Both the position numbers and the translations under genes were made by a program. From an uncultured Clostridia bacterium (GTDB lineage: Bacteria > Bacillota > Clostridia > TANB77 > CAG-508), in the NCBI GenBank assembly GCA_949443285.1, contig CASSLW010000004.1, positions 1 through 64,000 on the forward strand: a DNA stretch of 64,000 nucleotides, written 5' to 3'. Positions within the stretch are counted from its first letter, which is position 1; each line of letters begins with the position of its first letter. Under the pieces are notes generated by a model. It was not told the origin of the DNA. It ran no database searches and worked only from the letters and a program-made list of their open reading frames with translations. Below are positions 36,304 to 45,028 of this stretch, piece after piece.

Positions 36304-36416
36304 TTGGGTGTTTTTGGGGACAGACCTTAAAAACACCCTACGTTGATTATAATATTTTTCTATTTTTTAATATTTAAAGTGGGTGTTTTTAAGGTCTGTC
36401 CCCAAAAACACCCAAC
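36304..36416. repeat. Pair of GGGGACAG repeats in inverted orientation
   Basis: Two arms of about 34 bp (36304-36338 and 36382-36416) are perfect inverted copies around a 45-bp AT spacer, and each arm is itself palindromic (GGGTGTTTTT...AAAAACACCC). Lies between pgi and the thioesterase gene. Confidence 0.8.
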
Positions 36417-36418
36417 CA

Positions 36419-37726
36419 TTAATATCCTGGTTTTTTTAGTAGTTTAAACATATTTTTCTTGTATTCTTCTACTCCTGGTTGATTAAATGGATTTATTCCT
36501 AATATGTTTCCTGATACTGCACATGCTTTTTCGAAGAAATATATTAGTTCTCCTACGCTTTTTTCGTCTAGTTTGCTCATTGTTATTTTGATGTTTGGTA
36601 CTTCTCCTGTTACGTGTGCTTGTATTGTTCCTTCCATTGCTTTTTTGTTTACGTAGTCTAGTGTTTTTCCACTTAGGTAATTTAATCCGTCTAAGTTATC
36701 ATCATCTGGGTTAATTTTTATGTCTGTGTTTGGTTCTTTTACTTCTATTACTGTTTCAAATAGGTTTCTTCTTCCTTCTTGTATGTATTGTCCCATTGAG
36801 TGTAGATCTGTTGTGTTGTCTACCCCTGCTGGGAAAATTCCTTTGTGTTCTTTTCCTTCGCTTTCTCCGTATAGTTGTTTCCACCATTCTGTAAAGTAGT
36901 GCATTTTTGGTTCGTAGTTTACCAATATTTCGATGTCTTTGCGTTTTTTGTATAAGATGTTTCTTACTACTGCATATTGATAGCATTCGTTGTATTTTAG
37001 TTCTGGGTCATTGTATCTTTCTCTTGCTATTCTTGCACCTTCCATTAGGTTGTCTATGTTTATTCCTGCTGCTGCTATTGGTAATAATCCTACTGCTGTT
37101 AGCACTGAATATCTTCCGCCTACATTGTCTGGTACTATAAATTGCTCATATCCTTCTTTTTGTGCTAGTGTTTTTAGTGCTCCTTTTTCTTTGTCTGTTG
37201 TTGCATATATTCTGCTTCTTGCTTCGTCTATCCCATATTTGTTTTCTAGTATTTCTCTAAATATTCTGAATGCAATTGCTGGTTCTGTTGTTGTTCCAGA
37301 TTTTGATATTACGTTTATCGAAAAGTCTTTGTCTCCTATGTATTCTATTAGTTCGTTTATATAGTTTGGACTTAGGTTGTTTCCTACGTATAGAATTTGT
37401 GGATTTTTTCTTTGTTTTGCTGGTAGCATATCGCTAAATGAGCTTGTTAATCCTTCTATTACCGCTCTTGCTCCTAAGTATGAACCTCCTATTCCTATTA
37501 CTACTAGTATATCTGATTCTTTTTTTATTTTTTTTGCTGCTTTTTTTATTCTTTTAAATTCTTCTTTGTCATAGTTTACTGGTAAGTCTAACCATCCTAC
37601 GAAGTCTTTTTCGTCGTCTGCTCTTGAGTGTAAGTCTTCGTGTATGTTTTTGATTTTTTCTTTGTATGCCATTATTGATTTTTGTGTTATTCCTGCGTTT
37701 TTTAAATTTAATTTTATTTCTGCCAT
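36419..37726 (-). CDS. pgi: Glucose-6-phosphate isomerase
   Basis: 435 residues, the compact form typical of Firmicutes. Motifs: [18 protein letters not shown] (about residue 77), [27 protein letters not shown], and the C-terminal [18 protein letters not shown]. It interconverts glucose 6-phosphate and fructose 6-phosphate. Its codon use is slightly different (many TCT/GTT/CTT codons), but nothing suggests transfer. Confidence 0.97.
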   Translation of the reverse strand: MAEIKLNLKNAGITQKSIMAYKEKIKNIHEDLHSRADDEKDFVGWLDLPVNYDKEEFKRIKKAAKKIKKESDILVVIGIGGSYLGARAVIEGLTSSFSDMLPAKQRKNPQILYVGNNLSPNYINELIEYIGDKDFSINVISKSGTTTEPAIAFRIFREILENKYGIDEARSRIYATTDKEKGALKTLAQKEGYEQFIVPDNVGGRYSVLTAVGLLPIAAAGINIDNLMEGARIARERYNDPELKYNECYQYAVVRNILYKKRKDIEILVNYEPKMHYFTEWWKQLYGESEGKEHKGIFPAGVDNTTDLHSMGQYIQEGRRNLFETVIEVKEPNTDIKINPDDDNLDGLNYLSGKTLDYVNKKAMEGTIQAHVTGEVPNIKITMSKLDEKSVGELIYFFEKACAVSGNILGINPFNQPGVEEYKKNMFKLLKKPGY

Positions 37727-37803
37727 TTTTCTTGCGCCTCGCTTTCTTTTCTTTTTCTGGTTACATTATATATAATTCGGTTCAAGATTTCAAGTTTATT
37801 TTG

Positions 37804-37840
37804 GCAAAAATAAAGAACTACTCTATAATAAGTAGTTCAA
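37804..37840 (-). terminator. Terminator after the 57-codon gene
   Basis: GAACTACT and AGTAGTTC pair around an 8-nt loop; the minus strand continues TTTATTTTTG. Confidence 0.75.
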
Positions 37841-37853
37841 TATTTTTATATAA

Positions 37854-38027
37854 CTATTGCTCTTCGTACTGACTTCTTAGAAATTCCACTTGTTCTTCCA
37901 TATTTTTGTACATTGTATAGTTGTACAATACTGCTTTTTTCATTTGGAAAAAGAAGTATGTCATACTAAGTAATGCTACTACAAGTATTGCAATAATAGT
38001 TAGAAGTATTTTGTCTAGTTTACTCAT
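37854..38027 (-). CDS. Small membrane protein, 57 residues, unknown
   Basis: ATG follows a GGGGAGATATAAAACA site. One membrane helix (ILLTIIAILVVALLSMTYFFF) is followed by a charged helix (MYKNMEEQVEFLRSQYEEQ) that may form a coiled coil. Own terminator. No family recognised; the layout resembles small septum or sporulation accessory proteins, and spoIIP is just upstream, but that is only proximity. Confidence 0.6.
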   Translation of the reverse strand: MSKLDKILLTIIAILVVALLSMTYFFFQMKKAVLYNYTMYKNMEEQVEFLRSQYEEQ

Positions 38028-38113
38028 TGTTTTATATCTCCCCTCTTTTTTTCAATGATATCATTCGTCATTTAATAAGTCAATATCAAAACCAATTTCT
38101 ACTATATCCTTAA

Positions 38114-39277
38114 TTAATTTTTCAAAACTTCATCCATCACTTTAGCCAAATACTTCATACTATTCAAGCATTGGTCTAATGTATTACCAGTTGAACCAAC
38201 TTCAATAATACTAGCAAACTTACCAGCATGCTGATTATACCTAGACTGAGTAAGCATTATTGGTTTAAACAACCCTGGGTACATTTCTTCCGCCTTTTGT
38301 TGAACCTTAACAGCAAACTTCAAATTTTGTTGCCAGTTTGGATGCCAAAGTCCCCCTTCATTTGTACCTATAACAAACATCATTTGTGCTGTTTCTTCTT
38401 CGCCAATTTTTACAGTTGGAGCATAATCAGGTCTTGAACCTATTGCATCTCTATGTATATCTATTATAATATCTGACGGAGTTGTTTTTAACATATTTTC
38501 CACTGTTGCAAGTGAACGTGTATATGAACCATTATATGCAGGATAATCGTGGTAATCCGTGCTATGTGCTACATTGTAGTTATATTGTTGCAAATGATTT
38601 TGCAATTCTGTTCCTAATCGTGTTACTGTAAAATTTAGGTCTGTTGTTCTAAAATTTCCAGTTTGCGTATATGGATATTTGTCGCTTGGTGTGTAGCTTT
38701 CGCAACTATGTGTATGAAATAACAAAATATTTTTATTTTCTATTGTTATGTTTGGATTTAGTACATCTTCTGTCAATGTATAACTTGTTTGGTTTTTGAT
38801 TTTTAGACTTCCATGTTGTACATTTGCATTTTCACTTATTGGATTGTTTGTTATTACTTGTGTTTGTACTCCTGTTTTTGCAAGTTCTATTTCTTCTTTC
38901 TTTTCTTCGCTTTTATTATCTTCTGTATTTTTTTGTTCCATTTTTTGGGCTTTTAACTCTATTCGTTCCATTCCTTTTATTGATGATATTTGAGTTTTAA
39001 GCATTGACTGCAATATATTTCCTTCGTCTTCGTCTTCTTTTGCTATTTTCTTATATTCTTCGTTTACTTTTGACATTGTTGGTATTACTTGGTCCATACA
39101 GTTTACCATGCTGTGATTTGTTATGGAGTTCAAATTTATTTCTAAATTTTCTAGTTTGCTTTTTTCTGATTTTTTTTCAAAATTTTTACTAAATAGTAAT
39201 ATTATTAGTATGGTTACGCTAATTCCTGTAAAGATTTTAGCAATATCTTTTGCTTTTAATACTGTAACTTTGAACAT
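38114..39277 (-). CDS. spoIIP: Stage II sporulation protein P
   Basis: 387 residues. An N-terminal membrane helix (FTGISVTILIILLFS) anchors a linker rich in E/K and a C-terminal amidase/endopeptidase domain (about 180-387) with NILLFHTHSCESYTPSD, DIIIDIHRDAIGS, FVIGTNEGG and LTQSRYNQHAGKFASIIEVGS. With SpoIID and SpoIIM it cuts peptidoglycan in engulfment of the forespore. It marks the organism as a likely endospore former. Zinc-ligand residues (H, E, H) are all present. Confidence 0.95.
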   Translation of the reverse strand: MFKVTVLKAKDIAKIFTGISVTILIILLFSKNFEKKSEKSKLENLEINLNSITNHSMVNCMDQVIPTMSKVNEEYKKIAKEDEDEGNILQSMLKTQISSIKGMERIELKAQKMEQKNTEDNKSEEKKEEIELAKTGVQTQVITNNPISENANVQHGSLKIKNQTSYTLTEDVLNPNITIENKNILLFHTHSCESYTPSDKYPYTQTGNFRTTDLNFTVTRLGTELQNHLQQYNYNVAHSTDYHDYPAYNGSYTRSLATVENMLKTTPSDIIIDIHRDAIGSRPDYAPTVKIGEEETAQMMFVIGTNEGGLWHPNWQQNLKFAVKVQQKAEEMYPGLFKPIMLTQSRYNQHAGKFASIIEVGSTGNTLDQCLNSMKYLAKVMDEVLKN

Positions 39278-39350
39278 ATTTTTCTCCTTGTATCTTTGGT
39301 CTATTATATTTATATATATTCAAAGCTTGGCTTTTTATGTATAAAACCAT

Positions 39351-39386
39351 AAAAAAGTTTGACATTTCTATCAAACTTTTTCTAAT
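39351..39386 (-). terminator. Terminator after the 112-residue membrane protein gene
   Basis: AAAAAGTTTGA and TCAAACTTTTT pair around an 8-nt loop with T runs on both sides. Confidence 0.8.
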
Positions 39387-39396
39387 TTATCATTTC

Positions 39397-39735
39397 CTAT
39401 ATTTTTTTCCAAAACCAGTCTAATGTATTGTCTACACTCTTCTTACCAAAAGTTTTTGCTTCTATATCATCTACCCATAAATATGAGAAAAATGTTACTA
39501 GAATAAATACAAAGTCGATAACTAAGCATCTTGATAAAGTTGATACTAAATATCTAAATTCTGCTGGCAATGTTACTAGTTGTACTACATGAACAATTAA
39601 TATAATTAAATATACAAATAATGTAGCTGCTCCTATTAAACTCTTTTTTATTTCTTGTGATAAAAATATCATTAGGACAGTTGCTGCTAGCATTAATATT
39701 AGTGTTAGTGGATTTGATATATCGAAGATAAACAT
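39397..39735 (-). CDS. Small integral membrane protein, unknown
   Basis: 112 residues with three or four hydrophobic helices (LTLILMLAATVLMIFL, LIGAATLFVYLIILIVHVV, CLVIDFVFILVTFFSYLWV) and a short cytosolic tail KSVDNTLDWFWKKI. RBS GGAGGGGAG. No family recognised. Transcribed apart from spoIIP, with its own terminator. Confidence 0.7.
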   Translation of the reverse strand: MFIFDISNPLTLILMLAATVLMIFLSQEIKKSLIGAATLFVYLIILIVHVVQLVTLPAEFRYLVSTLSRCLVIDFVFILVTFFSYLWVDDIEAKTFGKKSVDNTLDWFWKKI

Positions 39736-39853
39736 ATTCTCCCCTCCGTTTTCTTATGTATTTCTACTTTATCATACCACTAATACTTTTTTACTTCAAT
39801 GTTTCTTATATTACTTTTATGTTACATTTTTATTACAACATCATATATTTTAA

Positions 39854-41218
39854 TTATTTCAGCTTTTCTTCTATCAAATCTGCAATTTCTCGCGCCTTCT
39901 TAGTTATATATTCTTGGTCTTCCCCTTCAATCATAACTCTTACTAATGGTTCTGTCCCAGAAGGCCTTATTAAAACTCTTCCATTTCCTGCAAATTCTCT
40001 TTCTAGTTTGTCTATTGCTTCTTTTATTTCATCATCTTTTTCATAATCATATTTTTTATCTGAATTCACTTTGGCATTTATTAATATTTGTGGATATAAT
40101 TTTATTATACTTGCTAGCTCTGATGCTTTTTTGTTTTCTTCTAATATGGCTTTTATCAACATTAAAGATGTTAATATTCCATCTCCTGTTGGATTGTAAT
40201 CTAATAAAATTACGTGTCCTGATTGCTCTCCACCTAGGTTAAATCCTTCTTTTAGCATTTGCTCTAGAACATATCTATCTCCAACTTTTGTTTGTAATAA
40301 TTCTAGGCCATTATCTCTTGAGTATTTGTTTAACCCTAAGTTACTCATTACTGTTGCAACAATTGTATCTTTACTTAACTTTCCTTTTTTCCTTAAGTTT
40401 TGTGATATTATAGCAAGCAATTTATCTCCGTCAATTAAATTACCCTTTTCGTCTATCGCTAAACATCTATCACCATCTCCATCATATGCAACACCTAAAC
40501 TTAATTTATTATCTAATACAAATTTTCTTAGTCCTTCCATATGTGTTGAACCACAATTATTGTTAATGTTTATTCCGTCTGGTGAATTGTTTATGATTTT
40601 ATATTTAATTCCTAATGATTTAAATACTTTTTCTGCAACTTTATATGTTGCTCCATTTGCAGTATCTAATCCTACTACAAAATCGTCTGTATTATATTTT
40701 TCTATATCATCATCAAAATTCTTCCTAAAGAAATATACATATTCATCTAATAAATCTAGTGCATATTCTGATACTCCTATTTTGTCATTCACAGCTGTTA
40801 ATTCGTCTAATCTTCCAGATTCCATTATTTCTTCAATTTCTTCTTCTAGGTCATCTGAAATTTTCATACCTTTATTACTGAAAAATTTTATTCCATTAAA
40901 CTCATATGTGTTGTGTGATGCTGATATAACAACACTTGCATCAGCATTTAATTTTCTTGTCAAATATGCTACCGCTGGTGTTGGCATAACGCCTAATAAC
41001 TTTACATTTGCTCCATAGCTTAAGAAACCTGCTACCATTGCACTTTCTATCAGCGTTCCTGAAATACGAGTATCTCTTCCTATCAGTATTGTAGGTGTGT
41101 GGTCTGTATGTTTTGATAAAACATATGCACCTGCCTTAGCCACCTTATACACTAACTCTGGTGTTAACTCTGTGTTAGCAATTCTTCTAATCCCATCTGT
41201 TCCAAAATACTTTCTCAT
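39854..41218 (-). CDS. glmM: Phosphoglucosamine mutase
   Basis: 454 residues, full length. Begins MRKYFGTDGIRRIANTELTPE; active serine loop VISASHNTYEFNGIKFF (about residue 100); metal-binding DGDGDR; sugar-binding GGEQSGHVIL; phosphate loop IRPSGTEPLVRVM near the end. It converts glucosamine 6-phosphate to glucosamine 1-phosphate on the way to UDP-GlcNAc and peptidoglycan. RBS AAGGAGG. Confidence 0.97.
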   Translation of the reverse strand: MRKYFGTDGIRRIANTELTPELVYKVAKAGAYVLSKHTDHTPTILIGRDTRISGTLIESAMVAGFLSYGANVKLLGVMPTPAVAYLTRKLNADASVVISASHNTYEFNGIKFFSNKGMKISDDLEEEIEEIMESGRLDELTAVNDKIGVSEYALDLLDEYVYFFRKNFDDDIEKYNTDDFVVGLDTANGATYKVAEKVFKSLGIKYKIINNSPDGININNNCGSTHMEGLRKFVLDNKLSLGVAYDGDGDRCLAIDEKGNLIDGDKLLAIISQNLRKKGKLSKDTIVATVMSNLGLNKYSRDNGLELLQTKVGDRYVLEQMLKEGFNLGGEQSGHVILLDYNPTGDGILTSLMLIKAILEENKKASELASIIKLYPQILINAKVNSDKKYDYEKDDEIKEAIDKLEREFAGNGRVLIRPSGTEPLVRVMIEGEDQEYITKKAREIADLIEEKLK

Positions 41219-41232
41219 AAACTACCTCCTTG

Positions 41233-41262
41233 TGTCCATTGGGGACGTTTCCTTTTGCCCCT
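41233..41262. repeat. GGGGACGTTTCC repeat, downstream copy
   Basis: GGGGACGTTTCCTTTTGCCCC, inverted relative to the copy at 42042-42072. Together they flank the membrane protein gene 41261-42010. Confidence 0.65.
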
Positions 41263-42010
41263 ATTCTCCTATCATTTCTTTTTGCACTTGCTTTAACTCT
41301 TCTATAATTTTCATATACTCTTCATAAGTTCTATTGTTGTTAAATGTTATTTCTTCTTTTACCATTCTCCAATTCGTCATTGTATTATCTAAAAAATCAA
41401 CCTGTCTTTTCATAATTTCCACTTCTTCTATTAAGTTTTCCTTCCATAGGCTCATTGTTTTTCTGTCATCTTCTATTTGTTTACTTTTGTCGAAATATGA
41501 TTTGTAAATTTCTTTTCCATAATCACTAATTGTTTTATCATCTATTATTTTCGATGTTCTATCCATATCTGCAAGTTCATCATATTTATTAAATGCCTCT
41601 TCAATTTGTTGTTCTCTACTATTTAGTTTTTCTTTCTGATTTTGGAAATATATATGAGACTTTTCAATTTCGTTTCCTTTTAATATATGTTCTAATTCAT
41701 TTCCTTCTACTAATTCATTACATTTATTAGTAATTTGTTGCCATTCCAACGAATATTCCTTTATTGTTTTTTCTATAACAGCATACTCGCCTTTTGTTTT
41801 TATCTCCATATCTTCTTCAGATATTTTACTTTCTGCTAATAGATTAAATATTTTTTCTATTTCACTATCTAAAATTAATTGCTGCTCTTCATTTTCTTTT
41901 TCTTGTTTTTCAAGGTCTTTCATAGCCATTACAACTATCATTACAAAAAGAGCAATTAAAATTAGCATAACAATGCTTATTACTATTGCAACTTTTTTTA
42001 GCAATTTCAT
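41261..42010 (-). CDS. Membrane-anchored coiled-coil protein (paralogue A)
   Basis: 249 residues from the ATG after AAAGGAGATATAGTT. One N-terminal helix (VAIVISIVMLILIALFVMIVVMA) precedes a charged, helical outside domain. Similar along its length to the protein at 45029: MEIKTKGEYAVIEKTIKEY here, MEIKTKGSYAVVEQTLKEY there, and IxDKxxSDYxKExYK in both. No known family. The gene is enclosed by inverted GGGGACGTTTCC repeats. Confidence 0.75.
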   Translation of the reverse strand: MKLLKKVAIVISIVMLILIALFVMIVVMAMKDLEKQEKENEEQQLILDSEIEKIFNLLAESKISEEDMEIKTKGEYAVIEKTIKEYSLEWQQITNKCNELVEGNELEHILKGNEIEKSHIYFQNQKEKLNSREQQIEEAFNKYDELADMDRTSKIIDDKTISDYGKEIYKSYFDKSKQIEDDRKTMSLWKENLIEEVEIMKRQVDFLDNTMTNWRMVKEEITFNNNRTYEEYMKIIEELKQVQKEMIGE

Positions 42011-42041
42011 AACTATATCTCCTTTTATTTTATCCATTTAG

Positions 42042-42072
42042 GGGCAAAAAGGAAACGTCCCCAATTGTCCCT
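42042..42072. repeat. GGGGACGTTTCC repeat, upstream copy
   Basis: GGGGCAAAAAGGAAACGTCC CC, the inverted partner of the element at 41233-41262. Confidence 0.65.
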
Positions 42073-42889
42073 ATTTTTGTAAAAAGTCTTTTACTATTTT
42101 TATTATAGGTTCACCTTTTAGCATCTTTAGTTTTTCTGTTAGTATTAAATCTATTTTATGCGGTTCTTTTATTTCTATTCTTTTGTTTCCCAATACTAAT
42201 TTAGGATTTGTTGTTGTTAACTCTTTTAGCTTTTCTTCACCAACTATTTCATTTAATTCAGATAATATTTGTGGTATTTTGGAATAGATAGTATTTTGTC
42301 TATGTGCATTTGTTCCAAGCATATGTACCATATTGCTTTGTATCATCTTTTCCACTATTATTTGTGCTTTTTCGCCATATTCTCCTATTATGCTTCCATA
42401 GTCTGCTTGGATTAGAACTCCATTTTCTATTAGTTCGTATATTAGGTCTGGCTCTTTTTGTACAAATTTGTATCTTTCTGGATGAGCTAATATCGGTACT
42501 ATTTTGCATTGTTTCATTTCATATATTTTATCATATAGATTTTCTGGTTCTTCATCTTGTGGTAGTTCAAATAGCACATAACTTGTGTCGTTTATTGTTG
42601 ATGCCTTTTCTTCTTCTAGTAATTTTATTATATTGTCTGACATATATATTTCGTTTCCTAAATATATTTTTATATCTATATTCTTTGCTTTTAGATTTTC
42701 ATATATCGCACTTACCCATACTTCTCTTTCTTTTGCGTCTGTTTCATAAAATCCTTCTTTGTAATGCGATGTTAATACTATTGCTTCAAATCCTGCATTT
42801 TTTGCTTCTTTTATTAGATTGAATGTTTCTTCTATACTTCTTGCTCCATCATCTATGTTTGGTAGTATATGTGTGTGTATGTCTATCAT
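42071..42889 (-). CDS. PHP-domain tyrosine-protein phosphatase (CpsB/YwqE family)
   Basis: 272 residues. Metal-binding PHP motifs: MIDIHTHILPNIDDGARS at the start, LTSHY, the QADYGSIIGEYG and HMLGTNAHR segments, and ILAHPERY. The family removes phosphate from bacterial tyrosine kinases that control capsule and exopolysaccharide synthesis. No kinase or capsule cluster is present here, so the partner is elsewhere or absent. It lies after the ATPase-TOPRIM pair but has its own RBS, and a terminator separates it from them. Confidence 0.9.
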   Translation of the reverse strand: MIDIHTHILPNIDDGARSIEETFNLIKEAKNAGFEAIVLTSHYKEGFYETDAKEREVWVSAIYENLKAKNIDIKIYLGNEIYMSDNIIKLLEEEKASTINDTSYVLFELPQDEEPENLYDKIYEMKQCKIVPILAHPERYKFVQKEPDLIYELIENGVLIQADYGSIIGEYGEKAQIIVEKMIQSNMVHMLGTNAHRQNTIYSKIPQILSELNEIVGEEKLKELTTTNPKLVLGNKRIEIKEPHKIDLILTEKLKMLKGEPIIKIVKDFLQK

Positions 42890-42940
42890 TTGTTTGCTCC
42901 TTTGTTTTGTTGTATGTTGCTATTATATTTAATTAAGAAA

Positions 42941-42982
42941 AAAAAATCAAGGTATTATTTAAAATATCTTGATTTTTTTGTT
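42941..42982 (-). terminator. Terminator of the ATPase-TOPRIM pair
   Basis: AAAAATCAAGGTATT pairs with AATATCTTGATTTTT around a short loop, with A and T runs on both sides. Confidence 0.85.
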
Positions 42983-42983
42983 T

Positions 42984-43745
42984 TTATAATAAAAAAGTTT
43001 CTTTTTTATTTGTAAATTGATTTAAAAATTTCTTCGGTTTATATTCAATTATATTACATATAAAAGTATTTAATATATATATTTGTTTTTCTTTTTCTAG
43101 TAGCTTAATTTGTTTATCATATATTTGCATGTAGTCCCAATTCAAGAATTCTTCTACAGTTGGTATTTCGTATTTTCTATTTATAATATAATTTGCCTTT
43201 TTTATATGGTGACCTATTATGCTCATAAAAATAGGATATTTATATTTTGATAAATCTGTGTATTCGCTTTCCTTTCCTACTATTTCTTTATATTTTGATA
43301 ATGATGTTACTTCTACTCTTCTATTTTTAAAATCATTGTCTGGCATTTTCTTTAAGTGTTTGTAAGATTGCATCATGGGATAATTTATATACAACTTTCC
43401 CTTATTTGATGAGTCGCTAAAAAATCTTAACATTTCTCTTATTTCTTTAAATCTAGTCTTGCTATTATGGGGATCCATATCAAAAATCAAAAATATGTCT
43501 TTATATTTCTCACTTAGCACTTTTCTTTTTTCTTCGTCTGTTTCTGTTTCTCTTAATGTTAATCTAATGTCTAAGCCTTCATCTAATTTTCCATTTGTAA
43601 ATAGCTTATCTATTAAAGTATGAATTGATGTTTTATACGAATATATATTATATTGTTTATTTGGAAAAAATGTCTTAAACATTTCTTCTAAAAATTTTGG
43701 TTCGTCAATTATTCCTTCTGTAATAAATAATATATTACTACTCAT
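42984..43745 (-). CDS. TOPRIM-like effector of an ATPase-TOPRIM pair
   Basis: 253 residues from ATG 43745, which overlaps the end of the ATPase gene by 8 bp and has AAGGAG before it. TOPRIM features: ILFITEGIIDEPKF near residue 10 (invariant glutamate) and FLIFDMDPHN near residue 88 (DxD). The rest is charged and helical. In PARIS (AriA-AriB), RloA-RloB and AbiL-type systems such a protein pairs with an AAA_15/21 ATPase; AriB carries DUF4435, which this may be related to. Its toxic nuclease role is inferred from architecture. Confidence 0.6.
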   Translation of the reverse strand: MSSNILFITEGIIDEPKFLEEMFKTFFPNKQYNIYSYKTSIHTLIDKLFTNGKLDEGLDIRLTLRETETDEEKRKVLSEKYKDIFLIFDMDPHNSKTRFKEIREMLRFFSDSSNKGKLYINYPMMQSYKHLKKMPDNDFKNRRVEVTSLSKYKEIVGKESEYTDLSKYKYPIFMSIIGHHIKKANYIINRKYEIPTVEEFLNWDYMQIYDKQIKLLEKEKQIYILNTFICNIIEYKPKKFLNQFTNKKETFLL

Positions 43746-44850
43746 CAAATTCTCCTTCTCTTAACATTTTCTCTAAATTGTGCCCTTCTCTTATTTCTCT
43801 ATCAGTCCTATCTACAAATGTTTTTAATTCACCATTTCTTAATATGAAATAACAGTCTGGTCTTAATAAATTATTACTTGCTAAATATGTGTTGTGTGAT
43901 GTTAGCATTGCTTGCATATTTTCATATCTTAAAATTAATTCTATTATATTTCTCGATAATTCAAAATGATAAAAAGCATCAAATTCATCAATAAATAAAA
44001 ACGAAACTTCTTTAAATTTTTTACTCCAGTAAAAGAATAGTTGTAATGAACTTGTTCCTGAAGATGCTATCTCATTAAAAAATAATTCTTTATTTTTATG
44101 CTTTTCTAATATGATATTTTTATTTCCAACTTGGATATCTTTTAAATGTACTTTTAAATCTGCCATATCTTTTAAAAATTGTTCAAATTCTGTTGTTAGG
44201 TTATTTTTTACAATCCAGTCATTTAATTCAACTACTTCATTTGTCATTCCTATATAAGAATTTATACCTAATGATCTAAACCATAACATATGTGAAACAA
44301 AGTCTAAAAGTAATTTTATGGTTGAATCTTCTTTCTGTATTGTATTATTTGCAATGAATTTTAATATTGCTATATTTATATTATTAATATCAAAATTTAG
44401 TGTTTCAGCACTAATTATATTTAAGTTTTCGAAATTTCCAGTTCTTGTTATAAAATCAAAATTATATATTTCTTTATCATTAATAATTAATTGTTCATAT
44501 ATTAATGTTTTGGGTTCTGTTTTTTTATAATTATATTTTATGACATCTTTATCAAATTTAAATTCATAATTAAATTCTGCATAATCTAAATCACTATCGG
44601 CGTTAAGAAAATTATTAGTATCATATAGTTTAGAATCTGCATATAAATCTGTTATAGTTATAATAATATCAAATAGTGCAAAACCCAAATTACTTTTTCC
44701 ACATCCATTTTCACCAAATACTATACTTTTACTTATAATATCATTTTTTGTAGCCGTTAAATTAAACAGATAGTCATGTTTATCTTCTAAATTAATAGTT
44801 AATTTGTCTCTAAAATTTCTAAAATTTGTTACTGCGAATTTAGTTAGCAT
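43738..44850 (-). CDS. AAA_15/21 ATPase of an ATPase-TOPRIM pair
   Basis: 370 residues from the ATG after GAGGTGATAAT; upstream in-frame codons overlap the -10 box. ABC/OLD-type features: N-terminal FAVTNFRNFRDKLTINLED, Walker A GENGCGKS (46-53), signature-like ASSGTSSLQLFFYW, Walker B FLFIDEFDAF (about residue 285) and the H-loop LTSHNTYLASN. The middle 200 residues are the insertion typical of defence ATPases. Promoter TTGACT/TATAAT directly upstream. It overlaps the TOPRIM gene and is co-translated with it. Not an SMC or DNA repair RecF; the signature fits AAA_15/21. Confidence 0.8.
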   Translation of the reverse strand: MLTKFAVTNFRNFRDKLTINLEDKHDYLFNLTATKNDIISKSIVFGENGCGKSNLGFALFDIIITITDLYADSKLYDTNNFLNADSDLDYAEFNYEFKFDKDVIKYNYKKTEPKTLIYEQLIINDKEIYNFDFITRTGNFENLNIISAETLNFDINNINIAILKFIANNTIQKEDSTIKLLLDFVSHMLWFRSLGINSYIGMTNEVVELNDWIVKNNLTTEFEQFLKDMADLKVHLKDIQVGNKNIILEKHKNKELFFNEIASSGTSSLQLFFYWSKKFKEVSFLFIDEFDAFYHFELSRNIIELILRYENMQAMLTSHNTYLASNNLLRPDCYFILRNGELKTFVDRTDREIREGHNLEKMLREGEFDE

Positions 44851-44868
44851 ATTATCACCTCTATTCAT

Positions 44869-44897
44869 ATTATACATCTCCTTTACAAATAAGTCAA
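44869..44897 (-). promoter_or_regulatory. Promoter of the ATPase-TOPRIM operon
   Basis: On the minus strand TTGACT (44892-44897) and TATAAT (44869-44874), 17 bp apart; transcription would start only about 12 nt before the ATG. Confidence 0.75.
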
Positions 44898-44903
44898 TAT
44901 TTC

Positions 44904-44920
44904 CCGTAATTTTTTTACGG
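44904..44920. promoter_or_regulatory. Inverted repeat next to the ATPase-TOPRIM promoter
   Basis: CCGTAA-N5-TTACGG lies 6 bp upstream of the -35 box. The position suits a regulator binding site; no regulator gene is adjacent. Confidence 0.45.
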
Positions 44921-44987
44921 TTTATTTTATTATGCAACTTATTAGTAATTTTATGCATATTCTTTATTATATATATGTTATAAAGTA

Positions 44988-45024
44988 AAAAACTCATATA
45001 TACATTTTTGCATATATGAGTTTG
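44988..45024 (-). terminator. Terminator of paralogue B gene
   Basis: AACTCATATATAC and its near-complement CATATATGAGTT form a stem, followed on the minus strand by T6. Confidence 0.8.
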
Positions 45025-45028
45025 CTCC

